Assembly: GCA_902518155.1 (NCBI GenBank) | Contig: CABYFA010000001.1 | Coordinates: 71,942-135,941 of the forward strand | Reading direction: 5' to 3' | DNA from: an uncultured Pelagibacteraceae bacterium | GTDB lineage: Bacteria; Pseudomonadota; Alphaproteobacteria; Pelagibacterales; Pelagibacteraceae | Length of the DNA: 64,000 nt | Shown: positions 52,878-63,816 of the stretch, piece after piece | How positions within the stretch are numbered: the stretch's first letter is position 1 | Layout of the letters: each line of letters begins with the position of its first letter | The notes under the pieces: generated by a model | The model's input: only the letters and a program-made list of their open reading frames with translations | Told to the model about the DNA's origin: nothing | The model's database searches: none | Made by a program: the position numbers and the translations under genes

Positions 52878-53245
52878 TGATACAGGTCCAAACAGAATTA
52901 AATGTAGCCGATAACACCGGGGCAAAAAAAATTGAATGTATTAAAGTCTTAGGTGGATCGAAAAGAAGATATGCAAGCATAGGAGACACGATAGTGATTG
53001 CTGTAAAAGAGGCAATTCCTAAGGGAAAAGTAAAAAAAGGATCAGTTCATAAGGCTGTGGTAGTAAGAGTAAAAAAAGGAATTCATAGAGATGACGGATC
53101 AAAAGTAAAATTTGATAATAACGCTGCTGTTTTGGTTGATGATAAAGGTGAACCAGTTGGAACTAGAATTTTTGGTCCAGTGACTAGAGAATTAAGGAAT
53201 AAAGGGCAAATGAAAATAATCTCATTAGCCCCAGAGGTTTTGTAA
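52877..53245 (+). CDS. rplN: 50S ribosomal protein L14
   Basis: The 122-residue protein has [55 protein letters not shown] and [13 protein letters not shown]. It begins the spc part of the run and overlaps rplX by one base. Confidence 0.99.
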   Translation: MIQVQTELNVADNTGAKKIECIKVLGGSKRRYASIGDTIVIAVKEAIPKGKVKKGSVHKAVVVRVKKGIHRDDGSKVKFDNNAAVLVDDKGEPVGTRIFGPVTRELRNKGQMKIISLAPEVL

Positions 53246-53493
53246 TGATTAAAAAAGGTTTAAAAGTTCGAGTTTTATCAGGCAGAGATAAAAAAAAAGA
53301 AGGTGAAGTAATTGAAATTGATAGACCAAACAATAGAGCAAAAGTTAAAGATATTAATATGGTAAAGAGACACGTAAAAACAACTAAGGAGAAAAAAGGT
53401 GGAATTTTTTCAAAGGAAAGTTTTATTCATTTATCAAATTTAAAACTAATTGACGAAAAAACAAAAACAAAAAAAACTGAGGCTAAAAAATAA
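53245..53493 (+). CDS. rplX: 50S ribosomal protein L24
   Basis: The 82-residue protein has a KOW motif ([20 protein letters not shown]) and [27 protein letters not shown]. Its C-terminus is Lys-rich. It overlaps rplE by one base. Confidence 0.98.
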   Translation: MIKKGLKVRVLSGRDKKKEGEVIEIDRPNNRAKVKDINMVKRHVKTTKEKKGGIFSKESFIHLSNLKLIDEKTKTKKTEAKK

Positions 53494-54047
53494 TGACTCC
53501 GAGATTGAAAGAACTTTATTATAAAGAAATACAACCTTCATTAAAATCTCAATTTGGTTTTAAAAATCTGTACATGGGTCCAAAAATTGAAAAAATTGTT
53601 TTAAATATGGGCTTAGGTTTAGATGGAAATGACTCAAAAATATTAAAGTCTTGCGAGGAGGATTTAGCAAAAATAACAGGTCAAAAACCTGTGATTACCA
53701 AATTTAAAAAATCAGTTGCGAATTTTAAAACAAGAAAAGGGTCAAATGCTGGTCTGAAAGTAACACTTAGAAAAGATAAAATGTATGAATTTTTAGATAG
53801 ACTTGTGAATATAGCTTTACCAAGAATTAAAGATTTTAGAGGCCTTTCTGCTAATGGTTTTGATAAATTTGGAAATTACACATTTGGTGTTAAAGAACAT
53901 ATCATATTTCCTGAGGTAAGTTTTGATCGTGCTGATAAGGTTCGTGGTATTGATATTGTGATTGTAATATCAGCTAAAAGTAAAGAGCATAGTTTTGCTC
54001 TTTTAGAAAAGTTAAATTTTCCATTTATTAAAAAAGGAGATAACTAA
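53493..54047 (+). CDS. rplE: 50S ribosomal protein L5
   Basis: The 184-residue 5S-rRNA-binding protein has KIEKIVLNMGLG, GQKPVITKFKKSVANFKTRKGSNAGLKVTLR, and RIKDFRGLSANGFDKFGNYTFGVKEHIIFPE. It is followed by rpsN after 1 bp. Confidence 0.99.
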   Translation: MTPRLKELYYKEIQPSLKSQFGFKNLYMGPKIEKIVLNMGLGLDGNDSKILKSCEEDLAKITGQKPVITKFKKSVANFKTRKGSNAGLKVTLRKDKMYEFLDRLVNIALPRIKDFRGLSANGFDKFGNYTFGVKEHIIFPEVSFDRADKVRGIDIVIVISAKSKEHSFALLEKLNFPFIKKGDN

Positions 54048-54048
54048 A

Positions 54049-54354
54049 ATGGCCAAATTAAGCTCAATAAATAAGAACAATAAACGAATAAAATTATCGG
54101 ACAGGCTATTTAAAAAAAGGCAAAAATTAAAAAAGATTGTTATGAATAAAAAACTCCCTTTAGAGGAAAGATTTAAAGCGCAACAAAAATTATCAAAATT
54201 ACCTAGAAACTCTGCGAAAATAAGAGTGATGAATAGATGCCAGATCACCGGAAGACCTCACGGAGTTTATAGAAAATTGAAAATATCTAGAATTGCATTA
54301 AGACAATTAGGTCTGCAAGGAAAGATACCAGGTTTAGTTAAATCAAGTTGGTAG
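54049..54354 (+). CDS. rpsN: 30S ribosomal protein S14
   Basis: The 101-residue protein is the long form without the zinc-binding CxxC pairs: only one Cys is present, in NRCQITGRPHGVYRKLKISRIALRQLG. Zinc independence is usual for this type. It lies 10 bp before rpsH. Confidence 0.98.
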   Translation: MAKLSSINKNNKRIKLSDRLFKKRQKLKKIVMNKKLPLEERFKAQQKLSKLPRNSAKIRVMNRCQITGRPHGVYRKLKISRIALRQLGLQGKIPGLVKSSW

Positions 54355-54364
54355 AAAGGAAAAT

Positions 54365-54760
54365 ATGAGTTTAAGTGATCCAATTGGAGATATGATAGCA
54401 AGAATTAAAAATGCTCAAGATAGAAGCCATAAGAAAGTTGAATTACCTTCTTCAAATTTTAAAACTAAGATTGCTGATATCTTAAAAAATGAAGGTTTTA
54501 TAAAAGACTTCAAAGTGAATAAAGAAAATAATAAATCTTTATTATCTTTAGAGCTTAAATATCATTCAGGAAACCCGGTTATAAGTACTTTTGAAAGAGT
54601 TTCTAAACCAGGGAGAAGAATATTTTCTAGTGCAGAAAGTTTACCAAAAATAAATAATGGTTTAGGTATAGCAATTGTATCAACCCCCAAAGGCGTCATG
54701 ACTGATATTGATGCAAGAAAGCAAAGAGTGGGTGGAGAAATAATTTGTAAGGTATTTTAA
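54365..54760 (+). CDS. rpsH: 30S ribosomal protein S8
   Basis: The 131-residue protein has SDPIGDMIARIKNAQ, RVSKPGRRIFS, and GLGIAIVSTPKGVMTDIDARKQRVGGEIICKVF. In E. coli S8 represses the spc operon near rplE; no separate leader is visible here. It overlaps rplF by one base. Confidence 0.99.
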   Translation: MSLSDPIGDMIARIKNAQDRSHKKVELPSSNFKTKIADILKNEGFIKDFKVNKENNKSLLSLELKYHSGNPVISTFERVSKPGRRIFSSAESLPKINNGLGIAIVSTPKGVMTDIDARKQRVGGEIICKVF

Positions 54761-55299
54761 TGTCTAAAATTGGTAAAATTAATATTTCAATCCCTGAAAA
54801 AGTCAAAGTTGCTCTGGCTGGCAATATTTTGAACATAGAAGGGCCTTCGGGAAAAAAATCAATTAATATTGACTTAGAAGTTTTTAATCTTGATATAAAA
54901 GATGGAAAAGAAATATCAATCAAACCAAAAAAAATTGACCAAGAAACTAAACGATTATGGGGTATGAATAGAAGTTTAATTAATAATGCAGTTATTGGTT
55001 CAAGCACAGGATATGAGAAGACACTAGAATTAGTTGGTGTTGGATATCGAGCTGCTTTAAAAGGCAATCAACTTAATTTACAATTAGGTTATAGCCATGA
55101 TATCAATTTTGATATTCCAGAAGGGATTAAAATCAATGTTGAAAAGCAAACAACTTTAAAAATAAGTGGTGCTGATAAACAACAAGTAGGTGCAATTGCA
55201 TCTAAACTAAAAACTCTTAGAAAAATTGAACCATATAAAGGTAAAGGTGTGAGAGAAAAGGGTCAACATATTTTGAAAAAAGAAGGAAAGAAGAAATAA
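54760..55299 (+). CDS. rplF: 50S ribosomal protein L6
   Basis: The 179-residue two-domain protein has [45 protein letters not shown] and [25 protein letters not shown], the conserved C-terminal end. It overlaps rplR by one base. Confidence 0.99.
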   Translation: MSKIGKINISIPEKVKVALAGNILNIEGPSGKKSINIDLEVFNLDIKDGKEISIKPKKIDQETKRLWGMNRSLINNAVIGSSTGYEKTLELVGVGYRAALKGNQLNLQLGYSHDINFDIPEGIKINVEKQTTLKISGADKQQVGAIASKLKTLRKIEPYKGKGVREKGQHILKKEGKKK

Positions 55300-55655
55300 T
55301 GAAATTAGATACTAGTAAAAGAAAAAGATTTAGAGTTAGCAATAAGGTTAAAAATGTTGCTTCAAACGACAGATATAGACTAAGTATTTCTAGATCATCA
55401 AAGAATATTTCGGCGCAAATAATTGATGATATGAAAAATGTTACTTTATTATCTGCATCATCAATTGAAAAAGATATTAAGTCTGGTGAAAAGGTAAATA
55501 AAACTGAATTATCTAAGATTGTAGCTGAAAAGTTAGCAAAAAAAGCACAAGAGAAAAAAATTACAAAGATTTATTTTGATAGAGGCATTTATAAATATCA
55601 TGGAAGAGTGAAAGTTTTTGCTGAAACTTTACGTAAAAATGGAATGGAATTTTAA
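55299..55655 (+). CDS. rplR: 50S ribosomal protein L18
   Basis: The 118-residue 5S-rRNA-binding protein has [33 protein letters not shown] and [26 protein letters not shown]. It ends one base before the rpsE start. Confidence 0.98.
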   Translation: MKLDTSKRKRFRVSNKVKNVASNDRYRLSISRSSKNISAQIIDDMKNVTLLSASSIEKDIKSGEKVNKTELSKIVAEKLAKKAQEKKITKIYFDRGIYKYHGRVKVFAETLRKNGMEF

Positions 55656-55656
55656 T

Positions 55657-56172
55657 ATGGAAAATAATAAAGATAAAAAAACTGACGATATTTTAGAAAA
55701 ATTAGTTCACATTAATCGTATAACAAAAGTAGTAAAAGGTGGACGTAGATTTGGTTTTTCAGCACTAGTTGTTGTTGGAAACCAGTCTGGTAAAATTGGA
55801 ATAGCTCACGCTAAAGCAAAACAAGTGCCAGATGCTATAAAAAAAGCAAATGAAATGGCACGAAGAAAACTTATTCATATACCTCTTCGAGAAGGTAGAA
55901 CTATTCATCATGATGTAAAAGCTAAAGATGGATCTGGCAGAATTGTATTGAGAGCAGCCTCTAAAGGAACAGGAATTATAGCTGGAGGTCCTGTTCGTGC
56001 AGTGTGTGAGGTTTTAGGAGTAAAAGATATTGTTGCAAAATCAATGGGTACATCAAATGCCCACAATGTGATTAGAGCAACAATGAAAGCATTATTGAAA
56101 CAAAATTCGCCAAAACAAATATCTTCAATAAGAAATAAAAAGATTTCTGAGATAATAGAAAAAAGAGGATAA
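55657..56172 (+). CDS. rpsE: 30S ribosomal protein S5
   Basis: The 171-residue protein has [26 protein letters not shown] and [42 protein letters not shown] use the ATG at 55657 after the rplR stop, since an earlier start would overlap rplR. rpmD (L30), which usually follows, is absent: the stop codon overlaps rplO by one base. Confidence 0.98.
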   Translation: MENNKDKKTDDILEKLVHINRITKVVKGGRRFGFSALVVVGNQSGKIGIAHAKAKQVPDAIKKANEMARRKLIHIPLREGRTIHHDVKAKDGSGRIVLRAASKGTGIIAGGPVRAVCEVLGVKDIVAKSMGTSNAHNVIRATMKALLKQNSPKQISSIRNKKISEIIEKRG

Positions 56173-56624
56173 TGATTAAATTAAATAATAGAAATAAGAT
56201 TAATAAAAGTAAACTTAGAGTTGGCAGAGGTATCGGTTCTGGAAAGGGTAAAACATCCGGAAGAGGTGTAAAAGGTCAAAAATCCAGATCTGGTGTAGCG
56301 ATTAAAAGTTTTGAGGGTGGACAAATGCCACTATACAGAAGACTTCCAAAGAGAGGATTCAACCCTATTAATAAAAAAACAATTGCTATATTAAACCTAA
56401 ATAAAATCCAATCTTATATTGATAAAAAAAATATCAAAACTACAGACACGCTGAATTCAAATTTACTCAAAAAACTAAAATTAATAGATCAAAATTCAAT
56501 TAAATTAAAAATTTTAGGTTCCGGAGCCATTAAAGATAAAATAAATATTGAGGCAGATCTTGCATCAAAGTCTGCTGTTGAAAAACTTGAAAAAATTGGT
56601 GGTTCAATACAATTAAAAAAATAA
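56172..56624 (+). CDS. rplO: 50S ribosomal protein L15
   Basis: The 150-residue protein has [26 protein letters not shown] and [19 protein letters not shown], the conserved N-terminal RNA-binding arm. It follows rpsE directly and precedes secY by 9 bp. Confidence 0.98.
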   Translation: MIKLNNRNKINKSKLRVGRGIGSGKGKTSGRGVKGQKSRSGVAIKSFEGGQMPLYRRLPKRGFNPINKKTIAILNLNKIQSYIDKKNIKTTDTLNSNLLKKLKLIDQNSIKLKILGSGAIKDKINIEADLASKSAVEKLEKIGGSIQLKK

Positions 56625-56633
56625 TTTAATTTA

Positions 56634-57914
56634 ATGAGCGCATCATCATCAAATACTGATTTAAGAAATAGAATAATATTTACCCTTGCTATTTTAGTGG
56701 TCTATAGATTTGGTACTTTTGTACCTTTACCAGGGATAGATCCTGAACAACTCAAAATAATGATGGAAGGAAATCAAAAAGGTTTATTAGGAATGTTTAA
56801 TGTTTTTGCTGGTGGTGCAGTGAGTAGAATGGCTATTTTTGCATTAGGAATCATGCCATATATTTCCTCATCAATTATTGTTCAACTATTAACTGGTGTT
56901 TCTGATTATTTCAAAAATTTAAAATCACAAGGAGAAACCGGTAGAGCAAAAATTACTCAGATAACACGTTATGGAACAGTTTTGCTCGCAACAGTTCAAG
57001 GATATGGATTAGCAGTAGGTCTAGAGTCCTCAGCTGGATTAGTAATTAATCCTGGTGTTTTTTTTAAGATTTCAACTGTCACAACGATTGTTTCTGGAAC
57101 TATTTTTTTAATGTGGTTAGGAGAACAGATTACCCAAAGAGGAATTGGTAATGGTATATCTCTTATTATTTTTGCTGGTATCGTTGCAGAAATTCCAAGA
57201 GCTCTAGTCACCACTTTTGAACTTGGTAGAACAGGAGCAGTCTCCACATTTATGATCTTAGCTTTATTTGTTTTATTAATCTTAACAATATTATTTATTG
57301 TTTTTATGGAGAGAGCTTTAAGAAAAATACTAATAAATTACCCTAAAAGACAAGTTGGTAATAAAATGTATGGGGGAGAGTCATCTCATTTACCACTTAA
57401 GATTAATCAAGCTGGAGTAATTCCCGCAATTTTTGCATCGGCATTACTATTATTACCAGTAACTTTTTCAAATTTTAATTTTTCTGATAATGAAACTTTT
57501 TTAAATATAAGTTCATATTTTACTCAAGGACAACCTTTGTATATGTTGCTTTATGCATCAGGAATAATATTTTTTACTTTTTTTTACACTTCAATAACTT
57601 TTAATCCAACAGAAACAGCTGATAATTTGAGAAAATATGGTGGTTTTGTACCTGGAATAAGACCTGGAGAAAGCACAGCAATTTATATCGATAATATTTT
57701 AACAAAGTTGACAACAATAGGTGCTTTATATTTAACTTTAGTTTGTTTAATGCCTGAGTTTTTAATTGCTAATTATCCAATCCCTTTCTATCTGGGAGGC
57801 ACATCAATTTTAATTGTAGTTGTTGTTGCAATTGATACAGTCACGCAAATACAAACAAGATTAATGAGTTCCCAATACGAACAGTTGATTAAAAAAACAA
57901 AATTCGGAAGATAA
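56634..57914 (+). CDS. secY: Preprotein translocase subunit SecY
   Basis: The 426-residue inner-membrane channel has ten predicted helices and the conserved GIMPYISSSIIVQLLT, GNGISLIIFAGI, QAGVIPAIFA and NLRKYGGFVPGIRPG. It starts with a short Ser-rich segment. rpmJ (L36), which often follows secY, is absent and adk begins 3 bp downstream. Confidence 0.98.
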   Translation: MSASSSNTDLRNRIIFTLAILVVYRFGTFVPLPGIDPEQLKIMMEGNQKGLLGMFNVFAGGAVSRMAIFALGIMPYISSSIIVQLLTGVSDYFKNLKSQGETGRAKITQITRYGTVLLATVQGYGLAVGLESSAGLVINPGVFFKISTVTTIVSGTIFLMWLGEQITQRGIGNGISLIIFAGIVAEIPRALVTTFELGRTGAVSTFMILALFVLLILTILFIVFMERALRKILINYPKRQVGNKMYGGESSHLPLKINQAGVIPAIFASALLLLPVTFSNFNFSDNETFLNISSYFTQGQPLYMLLYASGIIFFTFFYTSITFNPTETADNLRKYGGFVPGIRPGESTAIYIDNILTKLTTIGALYLTLVCLMPEFLIANYPIPFYLGGTSILIVVVVAIDTVTQIQTRLMSSQYEQLIKKTKFGR

Positions 57915-57917
57915 TTC

Positions 57918-58481
57918 GTGAATATAATCCTATTTGGACCTCCTGGTGCTGGAAAAGGAACACAAGCAAAATATTTAGTTAAAAAAATAAATGGTTTTCA
58001 AGTTTCAACAGGCGATATGTTAAGAGATGAAATCAAGAAAAATTCTGAAATAGGAAAAAAAATAATTAATGATATGAACGATGGTAAATTTGTAAGTGAT
58101 GAAATTGTAAACGAACTAATTAAAAAAGTTATTTTTGATGAAAAATATAAAAACAAACTTATTTTTGATGGATATCCTAGATCATTAGAACAAGCTAAAA
58201 ATTTAGAAACTATTTTAGAAAGTTCAAATCAAAAGATTGATTATATTTTTTTTCTTAATGTCCAAAAAGAAGTAATAATTAAACGAGTTGAAAAAAGAAA
58301 AACTTTAGAAAAAAGATCTGATGATGAATCAAATATTATTCTAAAAAGATATGAAACCTATATGGATATGACACGCCCCGTTTTAGATTTCTATTCCAAA
58401 AATTCAAACTTTTATGAAATAGATGGTGCGCTTAAAATTGAGCAAATAACCGCTAAAATAGATGCTTTTCTTAATGTTTAA
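57918..58481 (+). CDS. adk: Adenylate kinase
   Basis: The 187-residue enzyme interconverts AMP + ATP and 2 ADP. It has FGPPGAGKGTQAKYL (P-loop), STGDMLRDEIKK (AMP site), FDGYPRSLEQA (usually GFPRT) and a short LID region (KRKTLEKRSDD), which makes it the short, zinc-free form. The start codon is GTG. It shares the secY transcript; rpsM has its own promoter 5 bp after it. Confidence 0.97.
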   Translation: MNIILFGPPGAGKGTQAKYLVKKINGFQVSTGDMLRDEIKKNSEIGKKIINDMNDGKFVSDEIVNELIKKVIFDEKYKNKLIFDGYPRSLEQAKNLETILESSNQKIDYIFFLNVQKEVIIKRVEKRKTLEKRSDDESNIILKRYETYMDMTRPVLDFYSKNSNFYEIDGALKIEQITAKIDAFLNV

Positions 58482-58485
58482 GACG

Positions 58486-58513
58486 TTGACTTTAAAAGAA
58501 CTTCTTATATAAA
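58486..58513 (+). promoter_or_regulatory. Promoter of the rpsM-rpsK-rpoA-rplQ operon
   Basis: TTGACT (58486-58491) and TATAAA (58508-58513) are spaced 16 bp, 23 bases before the rpsM ATG. It is a near-consensus sigma-70-type promoter in the 55-bp adk-rpsM gap. The short leader leaves no room for the S4-binding pseudoknot of E. coli. Confidence 0.65.
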
Positions 58514-58536
58514 AGGCTAAATTTATCTCAAAATTT

Positions 58537-58920
58537 ATGGCTCGTATTGCAGGAATAAACATCCCACAAAATAAATTAGTTCAAGTAGGGCTAACTTATA
58601 TTTATGGTATAGGTGATAAATTTTCAAAACAAATTTGCACATCATTAGCAATACCTAAAGAAAAAAGAGTGAACCAACTTACTGATGATGAAATTTTGAA
58701 AATAAGAGAATACATTGATCAAAATTTTAAAGTTGAAGGTGATCTTAGAAGAGATTATTCACTGAGCATAAAAAGACTAATTGATTTAGCTTGCTATAGA
58801 GGTTCGAGGCATAGAAAGAAATTACCTGTAAGAGGTCAAAGAACACGATGTAATGCTCGAACGAGAAAAGGAAAAGCTATTGCAATTGCTGGAAAAAAAT
58901 TAACACCACTTAAGAAATAA
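58537..58920 (+). CDS. rpsM: 30S ribosomal protein S13
   Basis: The 127-residue protein has [65 protein letters not shown] and a basic tail. It opens the alpha operon under its own promoter and lies 2 bp before rpsK. Confidence 0.99.
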   Translation: MARIAGINIPQNKLVQVGLTYIYGIGDKFSKQICTSLAIPKEKRVNQLTDDEILKIREYIDQNFKVEGDLRRDYSLSIKRLIDLACYRGSRHRKKLPVRGQRTRCNARTRKGKAIAIAGKKLTPLKK

Positions 58921-58922
58921 AA

Positions 58923-59372
58923 ATGGCAAAACCAGAAAAAAAAGACAATAAAGAACTGAGTCAAGAAAAGTCGCCAAAAAAAGCTGTCAAAAGTTCTTAT
59001 TCAAAAAAAAAGAAAACTAAAAAAAATATCTTAAATGGAATTGCATATGTACAATCAACTTTTAATAACACAATTATTTCAATCGCTGACACTAATGGAA
59101 ATGTAATTTCATGGGCATCAGCTGGACAAAAAGGTTTTAAGGGTTCTAGAAAATCAACTCCATATGCTGCGCAAATAGCTGCTGATGCTGCTGCATCTAA
59201 AGCCTTAGAGTTTGGCATGAAAACTTTATCTGTGGAGGTTAAGGGTCCTGGTTCAGGTAGAGAAACAGCATTAAGAGCGTTACAAGCGAGAGGATTTAGA
59301 ATTTTATCAATTAAAGATACAACACCGATGCCACATAACGGTACTAGGCCACCAAAAAAAAGGAGAGTTTAA
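58923..59372 (+). CDS. rpsK: 30S ribosomal protein S11
   Basis: The 149-residue protein has a Lys/Ser-rich N-terminal extension of about 25 residues and the core [55 protein letters not shown] and [18 protein letters not shown]. It overlaps rpoA by one base. Confidence 0.99.
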   Translation: MAKPEKKDNKELSQEKSPKKAVKSSYSKKKKTKKNILNGIAYVQSTFNNTIISIADTNGNVISWASAGQKGFKGSRKSTPYAAQIAADAAASKALEFGMKTLSVEVKGPGSGRETALRALQARGFRILSIKDTTPMPHNGTRPPKKRRV

Positions 59373-60400
59373 TGGATGTAGAAAATGTAAATGTGAAAAA
59401 TTGGAAATCATTAATTAAACCTGCGAAACTTGATGTTAAGATAAGTGATGATTTAACTCACGCTACAATTATCGCTGAACCATTAGAAAAAGGTTATGGT
59501 TTAACACTTGGTAATTCACTTAGAAGAATTTTATTGTCCTCAATCAGAGGAGCAGCTGTAACTTCAATTCAAATTGATGGTGTACTTCATGAATTTACAT
59601 CTATTAAAGGTGTAAGAGAAGATGTTACTGATATTGTATTAAACGTTAAATCTCTGGCATTAAAATGTGCTGCTGAGGGAACAAAAAAACTAGTGTTAGA
59701 TGCCAAAGGACCTGGTGAAATAAAAGCATCTGACATCGCATCAGTTCCTGATGTTGAAATTTTGAATCCTGACTTAGTAATTTGTAATTTAGATGAAAAT
59801 ACTCACTTCCATATGGAAATGAATGTTAATACTGGAAAAGGTTATGTTCCAGCTGATTTAAATAAACCTGAAGAACCACCTTTAGGTTTAATTGCAATTG
59901 ACTCATTATATAGTCCCGTTAAAAAAGTTTCTTATTCAGTAAGTACTGCAAGAGAAGGTAAGGCTTTAGATTATGATAAATTAACAATGGAAGTTGAGAC
60001 AAACGGATCAATTTCTGCTGAAGATGCAGTTGCTTATTCTGCTAGAATTTTTCAAGATCAATTAAAAATGTTTATTAATTTTGATGAACCTGTGGAAGCT
60101 CCAGTCAAAGAAGTTTCAACAGAGCCTGAATTTAATAAAAATTTATTAAGAAAAGTAGATGAGCTTGAATTATCTGTTAGATCAATGAATTGTCTTAAAA
60201 ATGATAATATAATTTATATTGGTGATTTAGTTCAAAAATCTGAGGGTGAGATGTTAAGAACACCTAATTTTGGAAGAAAATCGTTAAATGAAATTAAAGA
60301 AGTTTTAACTGGTATGTCTCTTTATTTAGGTATGGAAATTCCAAATTGGCCACCAGATAATATCGCAGAAATGTCTAAAAAATTAGAGGAAAGCATCTAA
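59372..60400 (+). CDS. rpoA: DNA-directed RNA polymerase subunit alpha
   Basis: The 342-residue subunit has the dimerisation domain ([35 protein letters not shown]) and the C-terminal DNA- and activator-binding domain ([48 protein letters not shown]). Both domains are complete. It overlaps rplQ by one base. Confidence 0.99.
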   Translation: MDVENVNVKNWKSLIKPAKLDVKISDDLTHATIIAEPLEKGYGLTLGNSLRRILLSSIRGAAVTSIQIDGVLHEFTSIKGVREDVTDIVLNVKSLALKCAAEGTKKLVLDAKGPGEIKASDIASVPDVEILNPDLVICNLDENTHFHMEMNVNTGKGYVPADLNKPEEPPLGLIAIDSLYSPVKKVSYSVSTAREGKALDYDKLTMEVETNGSISAEDAVAYSARIFQDQLKMFINFDEPVEAPVKEVSTEPEFNKNLLRKVDELELSVRSMNCLKNDNIIYIGDLVQKSEGEMLRTPNFGRKSLNEIKEVLTGMSLYLGMEIPNWPPDNIAEMSKKLEESI

Positions 60401-60843
60401 TGAGACATGGAATGGCAAATAAGAAGTTAAACAGAACTTCTGAACACCGAAAAGCGCTGCTTAAAAATATGCTTAATTCGCTAATAAAGTATGAACAAAT
60501 TAAAACAACTTTACCAAAAGCAAAATTTTTAAAGCCACAGGCTGACAAAATAATCACATTAGGTAAAAAAGATAGTTTGCATAATACTAAAATTTTGATT
60601 TCTCAATTGCAGGATATTAAGTCAGCCAATAAAGTAAAAAAAACTTTATCTAAAAGATACGAAAAAAGAGCTGGTGGTTATACAAGAATTATTAAAGCAG
60701 GTTTTAGATACGGAGATAATGCGCCTATGGCTATAATTGAATTTGTTGATAGAGACGTTCAAGCCAAAAAAGTTGATAAAAAAAAGAAAGATCCAGCAAA
60801 AGAAGTTGAAAAAAAAGAAGATAAGAAAGCTGCCACAGCATAA
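60400..60843 (+). CDS. rplQ: 50S ribosomal protein L17
   Basis: The 147-residue protein has [42 protein letters not shown] and [28 protein letters not shown] Lys/Glu-rich C-terminal extension of about 30 residues goes beyond the E. coli length (127). It ends the long ribosomal run. Confidence 0.98.
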   Translation: MRHGMANKKLNRTSEHRKALLKNMLNSLIKYEQIKTTLPKAKFLKPQADKIITLGKKDSLHNTKILISQLQDIKSANKVKKTLSKRYEKRAGGYTRIIKAGFRYGDNAPMAIIEFVDRDVQAKKVDKKKKDPAKEVEKKEDKKAATA

Positions 60844-60862
60844 ATAAAAGCTTTAAATATTC

Positions 60863-61774
60863 ATGATTAGAAGTTTTATCGTTGAGTCAACGTGTAATAA
60901 CATGCGTATTGATAGATGGTTAAGAAATAAATTAGGAAAAGTACCGCAAAGTCTTATTGAAAAGAGTTTAAGGTTAGGAAAAATTAAAATAAATAAAAAA
61001 AAAATAAAAAGCTCTTTTAAGATTAAAACAAATGACAAAATAGAACTCTTCAATATTGATTTTAAAGAAAAAATTAAACACGAGAAAAAACAATTCAATC
61101 CATCCATTGAGGTAATAAAATCTAATGAAGATCTGATCATAGATAACAATGAAGATTTTATAGTTTTGAATAAAAGTGCAGGAATATCAGTTCAAGGTGG
61201 AACAAAGTCAAAAAAAAATCTAGTAGATATATTTGCAAAAAGTGAAATATTTCAAGGAACAAAACCATTCTCTGTTCATAGATTGGACAAAGATACCTCA
61301 GGTGTTTTTATTATTGCGAAAAATAGACAAACAGCTCAACTATTGACCTCTCTATTTAGATTAAGAAAAGTGCACAAAACTTATTTGGCAATATGTAACG
61401 GAGAAATTGAAAAAGACTCAGGTGAATGGAATGATAATTTGATAAGGTACGACAATGGAAAAAAAATTATTGAAAAAGCTAAAACAATTTTTAAAGTGAT
61501 AGATAAAAATACCAATGCTAGTTTAGTAGAAATGAAACCAATCACAGGAAGAAAACATCAATTACGAAAACAATTATTTAACATTGGACATTCAATTTTT
61601 GGTGATAAAAAATATAATTCATCTGTTTCATCGAAAGGTATAAATAAGGATTTAATGCTTCATTCCTATCAAATAAAATTTATGATTAATGAAAAAAAAT
61701 ATACTTACAAAGCATTATTACCAGATTATTTCAATAAGTTGTTGAGGACTAAAAGATTAAATTTTTCAAATTAG
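60863..61774 (+). CDS. RluC/RluD-type 23S rRNA pseudouridine synthase
   Basis: The 303-residue protein has an N-terminal S4 RNA-binding domain ([31 protein letters not shown]) and a catalytic domain with [17 protein letters not shown], where the Asp is the catalytic nucleophile, then [16 protein letters not shown]. The family converts uridines of large-subunit rRNA to pseudouridine. RluC is my first choice, RluD next. Its end overlaps the converging lipB by 26 bases. Confidence 0.9.
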   Translation: MIRSFIVESTCNNMRIDRWLRNKLGKVPQSLIEKSLRLGKIKINKKKIKSSFKIKTNDKIELFNIDFKEKIKHEKKQFNPSIEVIKSNEDLIIDNNEDFIVLNKSAGISVQGGTKSKKNLVDIFAKSEIFQGTKPFSVHRLDKDTSGVFIIAKNRQTAQLLTSLFRLRKVHKTYLAICNGEIEKDSGEWNDNLIRYDNGKKIIEKAKTIFKVIDKNTNASLVEMKPITGRKHQLRKQLFNIGHSIFGDKKYNSSVSSKGINKDLMLHSYQIKFMINEKKYTYKALLPDYFNKLLRTKRLNFSN

Positions 61775-62378
61775 TTTTAAATATTTCTATTAACTTATTT
61801 TCTAAATCATCATAATTTTGATTTTTAATTTGTTTGAGATTAGTAATACCTTTATCTTTAATCCCACAAGGAACAATCGCGTTATATTTTTTTAAATCGT
61901 TATTAATATTGATAGAAAAACCATGATAAGCTATCCATTTACTTACCCTGACCCCAATTGCAGCAACTTTTTTTATAGTTGAATTATCATTGTACCAAAT
62001 ACCAATATTTTCTTTATCAGTAAATGTTTCTATGTCATAGAGGCTCAGGGTTTCAATAATTGATTTTTCAATTACAGATATGAATTTTCTAATATCTTTC
62101 TTACCTTTCTTTAAATCAATTACAAAATAACAAATGAGTTGTCCTGGTCCATGATAAGTTATTTTACCACCTCTATTAGTTTTTATAATATTTATAGATT
62201 TATCTATTATCTCATTTTCTTTATAGCTTGTTCCCGATGTATAGATATGATCATGTTCTAAAACCCAAATCAAATCATCTACTTTTTTTAGATCGATATC
62301 TTTAAGTCGATCTTCCATAAATGATATTGCGTCTTCATATTTTACTGGATTTTGGGACTTTTTAATTTCTATAGGCAT
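61749..62378 (-). CDS. lipB: Lipoyl(octanoyl) transferase
   Basis: The enzyme moves an octanoyl group from acyl carrier protein to lipoate-dependent enzymes such as pyruvate dehydrogenase. The 209-residue product has [44 protein letters not shown] with the catalytic Lys, and a cysteine in [14 protein letters not shown], as in LipB. It is transcribed opposite to the neighbours and overlaps the pseudouridine synthase at the 3' end. Confidence 0.94.
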   Translation of the reverse strand: MPIEIKKSQNPVKYEDAISFMEDRLKDIDLKKVDDLIWVLEHDHIYTSGTSYKENEIIDKSINIIKTNRGGKITYHGPGQLICYFVIDLKKGKKDIRKFISVIEKSIIETLSLYDIETFTDKENIGIWYNDNSTIKKVAAIGVRVSKWIAYHGFSININNDLKKYNAIVPCGIKDKGITNLKQIKNQNYDDLENKLIEIFKTNLKNLIF

Positions 62379-62438
62379 TTAAAAATTGTATTCTTTTCAT
62401 TTTGTATTAAAAGATCCGTCTAAATAATAGGTGTATTT

Positions 62439-63812
62439 ATGACTTTAATAAAAAAAATTAAAGATAAAAAAGTCAATTTTGAATTTAATAAGGAATATAT
62501 AAAAGTTGTAACAGACAAAATTACCTCAAATGATGCATCTTTTATAACTAGATCTTTTGAGGAAATGCATCCCGCTGATGCTGCTGATATTATTGAGCAT
62601 TTAAGTGAAAGTGACAGAGAAAGTTTAATAAAATTAAATAATTTTAAGATTGATCCAGAAGTATTTGTTGAATTAAATGAGTCTGTTCAATCAGAAATCA
62701 TTAAATATCTTTCCTCAGATGCAATTGTTAGGATTTTAAAAAATTTAGAGTCTGATGACGCCATAGCTATTTTAGAAAATGTTGAAGAAAAAGATAAAAA
62801 TTCAATATTAAGTTTATTACCCCCAAAAGATCGATTTGCTTTATTAGAAGGTCTTAGTTATCCAGAGGATAGTGCTGCTAGGATAATGCAAAGAGAATTT
62901 ACAGCAATCCCAAGTAACTGGTCGGTAGGACAAACTATTGATTATTTAAGAGAGAATAAAGACTTACCAGAAGAGTTTTTAGAAATTTACATTGTTGATG
63001 AAAATTTTAAACCTATTGGTGCTGTACCATCCTCTAAAGTATTAAGAACACCTAGAGAAACAAAAATGTCCTCAATAATGGATGATTCAATTTTTTTAGT
63101 TCCAGTGGATATGGATAGAGAAGAAGTTGGTAATTCATTTGAAAATTACAATTTAAACTCAGCTTGTGTTGTAGATAAGAATAATAAACTTGTAGGAATG
63201 ATAACTTCCGATGATGTATTAACAGTTTTAAAAGAAGAAGCTGAGGAAGATGCTTTAAGATTAGCTGGTGTTGGTGACGAAGAAATTACAGATGGTGTTA
63301 TCACAAAAACTAAAAGACGATTTAACTGGTTACTATTAAACTTATTCACGGCATTTCTGGCTACTTATTGTATAAGTTTGTTTGGTGCAACAATTGAACA
63401 AATGGTTGTCTTGGCATTTTTAATGCCAATAGTTGCATCGATGGGTGGTAATGCAGGTATGCAAACTTTAGCTGTTACTGTTAGAACTTTAGCAACAAAT
63501 GATTTAACAAAAAATAACTTTAATCAAAACATTATAAAGGAATTTAATATTGGTATTCTCAATGGAATAATTTTTGCTGTTATAAGTTCTTTTATCGTTC
63601 AAGTCTGGTTTCAAGATTACCAATTATCATTAATAATATCGATCTCAATGATTTTGACAATGGTAGTGGCAGGTTTATTTGGAATACTTGTTCCAGTCAC
63701 GTTAAAAAAAATGAAAATTGATCCAGCAATTGCCTCTAGTGTTTTCGTAACAACAATAACTGATGTAATAGGTTTTGTTTCTTTTTTAGGTGTTGGGGCT
63801 TATTTTTTATAG
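62439..63812 (+). CDS. mgtE: MgtE family magnesium transporter
   Basis: The 457-residue inner-membrane channel has an N-terminal superhelical domain (MHPADAADIIEHLSESDRESL), two CBS domains (about residues 140-270) that sense Mg2+, and a C-terminal membrane domain with five helices (from about residue 290), including MPIVASMGGNAGMQTLAVTVRTLA, the ion-path signature. Length fits the family (about 450). The gap to panC is only 4 bp, and the two genes converge. Confidence 0.95.
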   Translation: MTLIKKIKDKKVNFEFNKEYIKVVTDKITSNDASFITRSFEEMHPADAADIIEHLSESDRESLIKLNNFKIDPEVFVELNESVQSEIIKYLSSDAIVRILKNLESDDAIAILENVEEKDKNSILSLLPPKDRFALLEGLSYPEDSAARIMQREFTAIPSNWSVGQTIDYLRENKDLPEEFLEIYIVDENFKPIGAVPSSKVLRTPRETKMSSIMDDSIFLVPVDMDREEVGNSFENYNLNSACVVDKNNKLVGMITSDDVLTVLKEEAEEDALRLAGVGDEEITDGVITKTKRRFNWLLLNLFTAFLATYCISLFGATIEQMVVLAFLMPIVASMGGNAGMQTLAVTVRTLATNDLTKNNFNQNIIKEFNIGILNGIIFAVISSFIVQVWFQDYQLSLIISISMILTMVVAGLFGILVPVTLKKMKIDPAIASSVFVTTITDVIGFVSFLGVGAYFL

Positions 63813-63816
63813 AATT

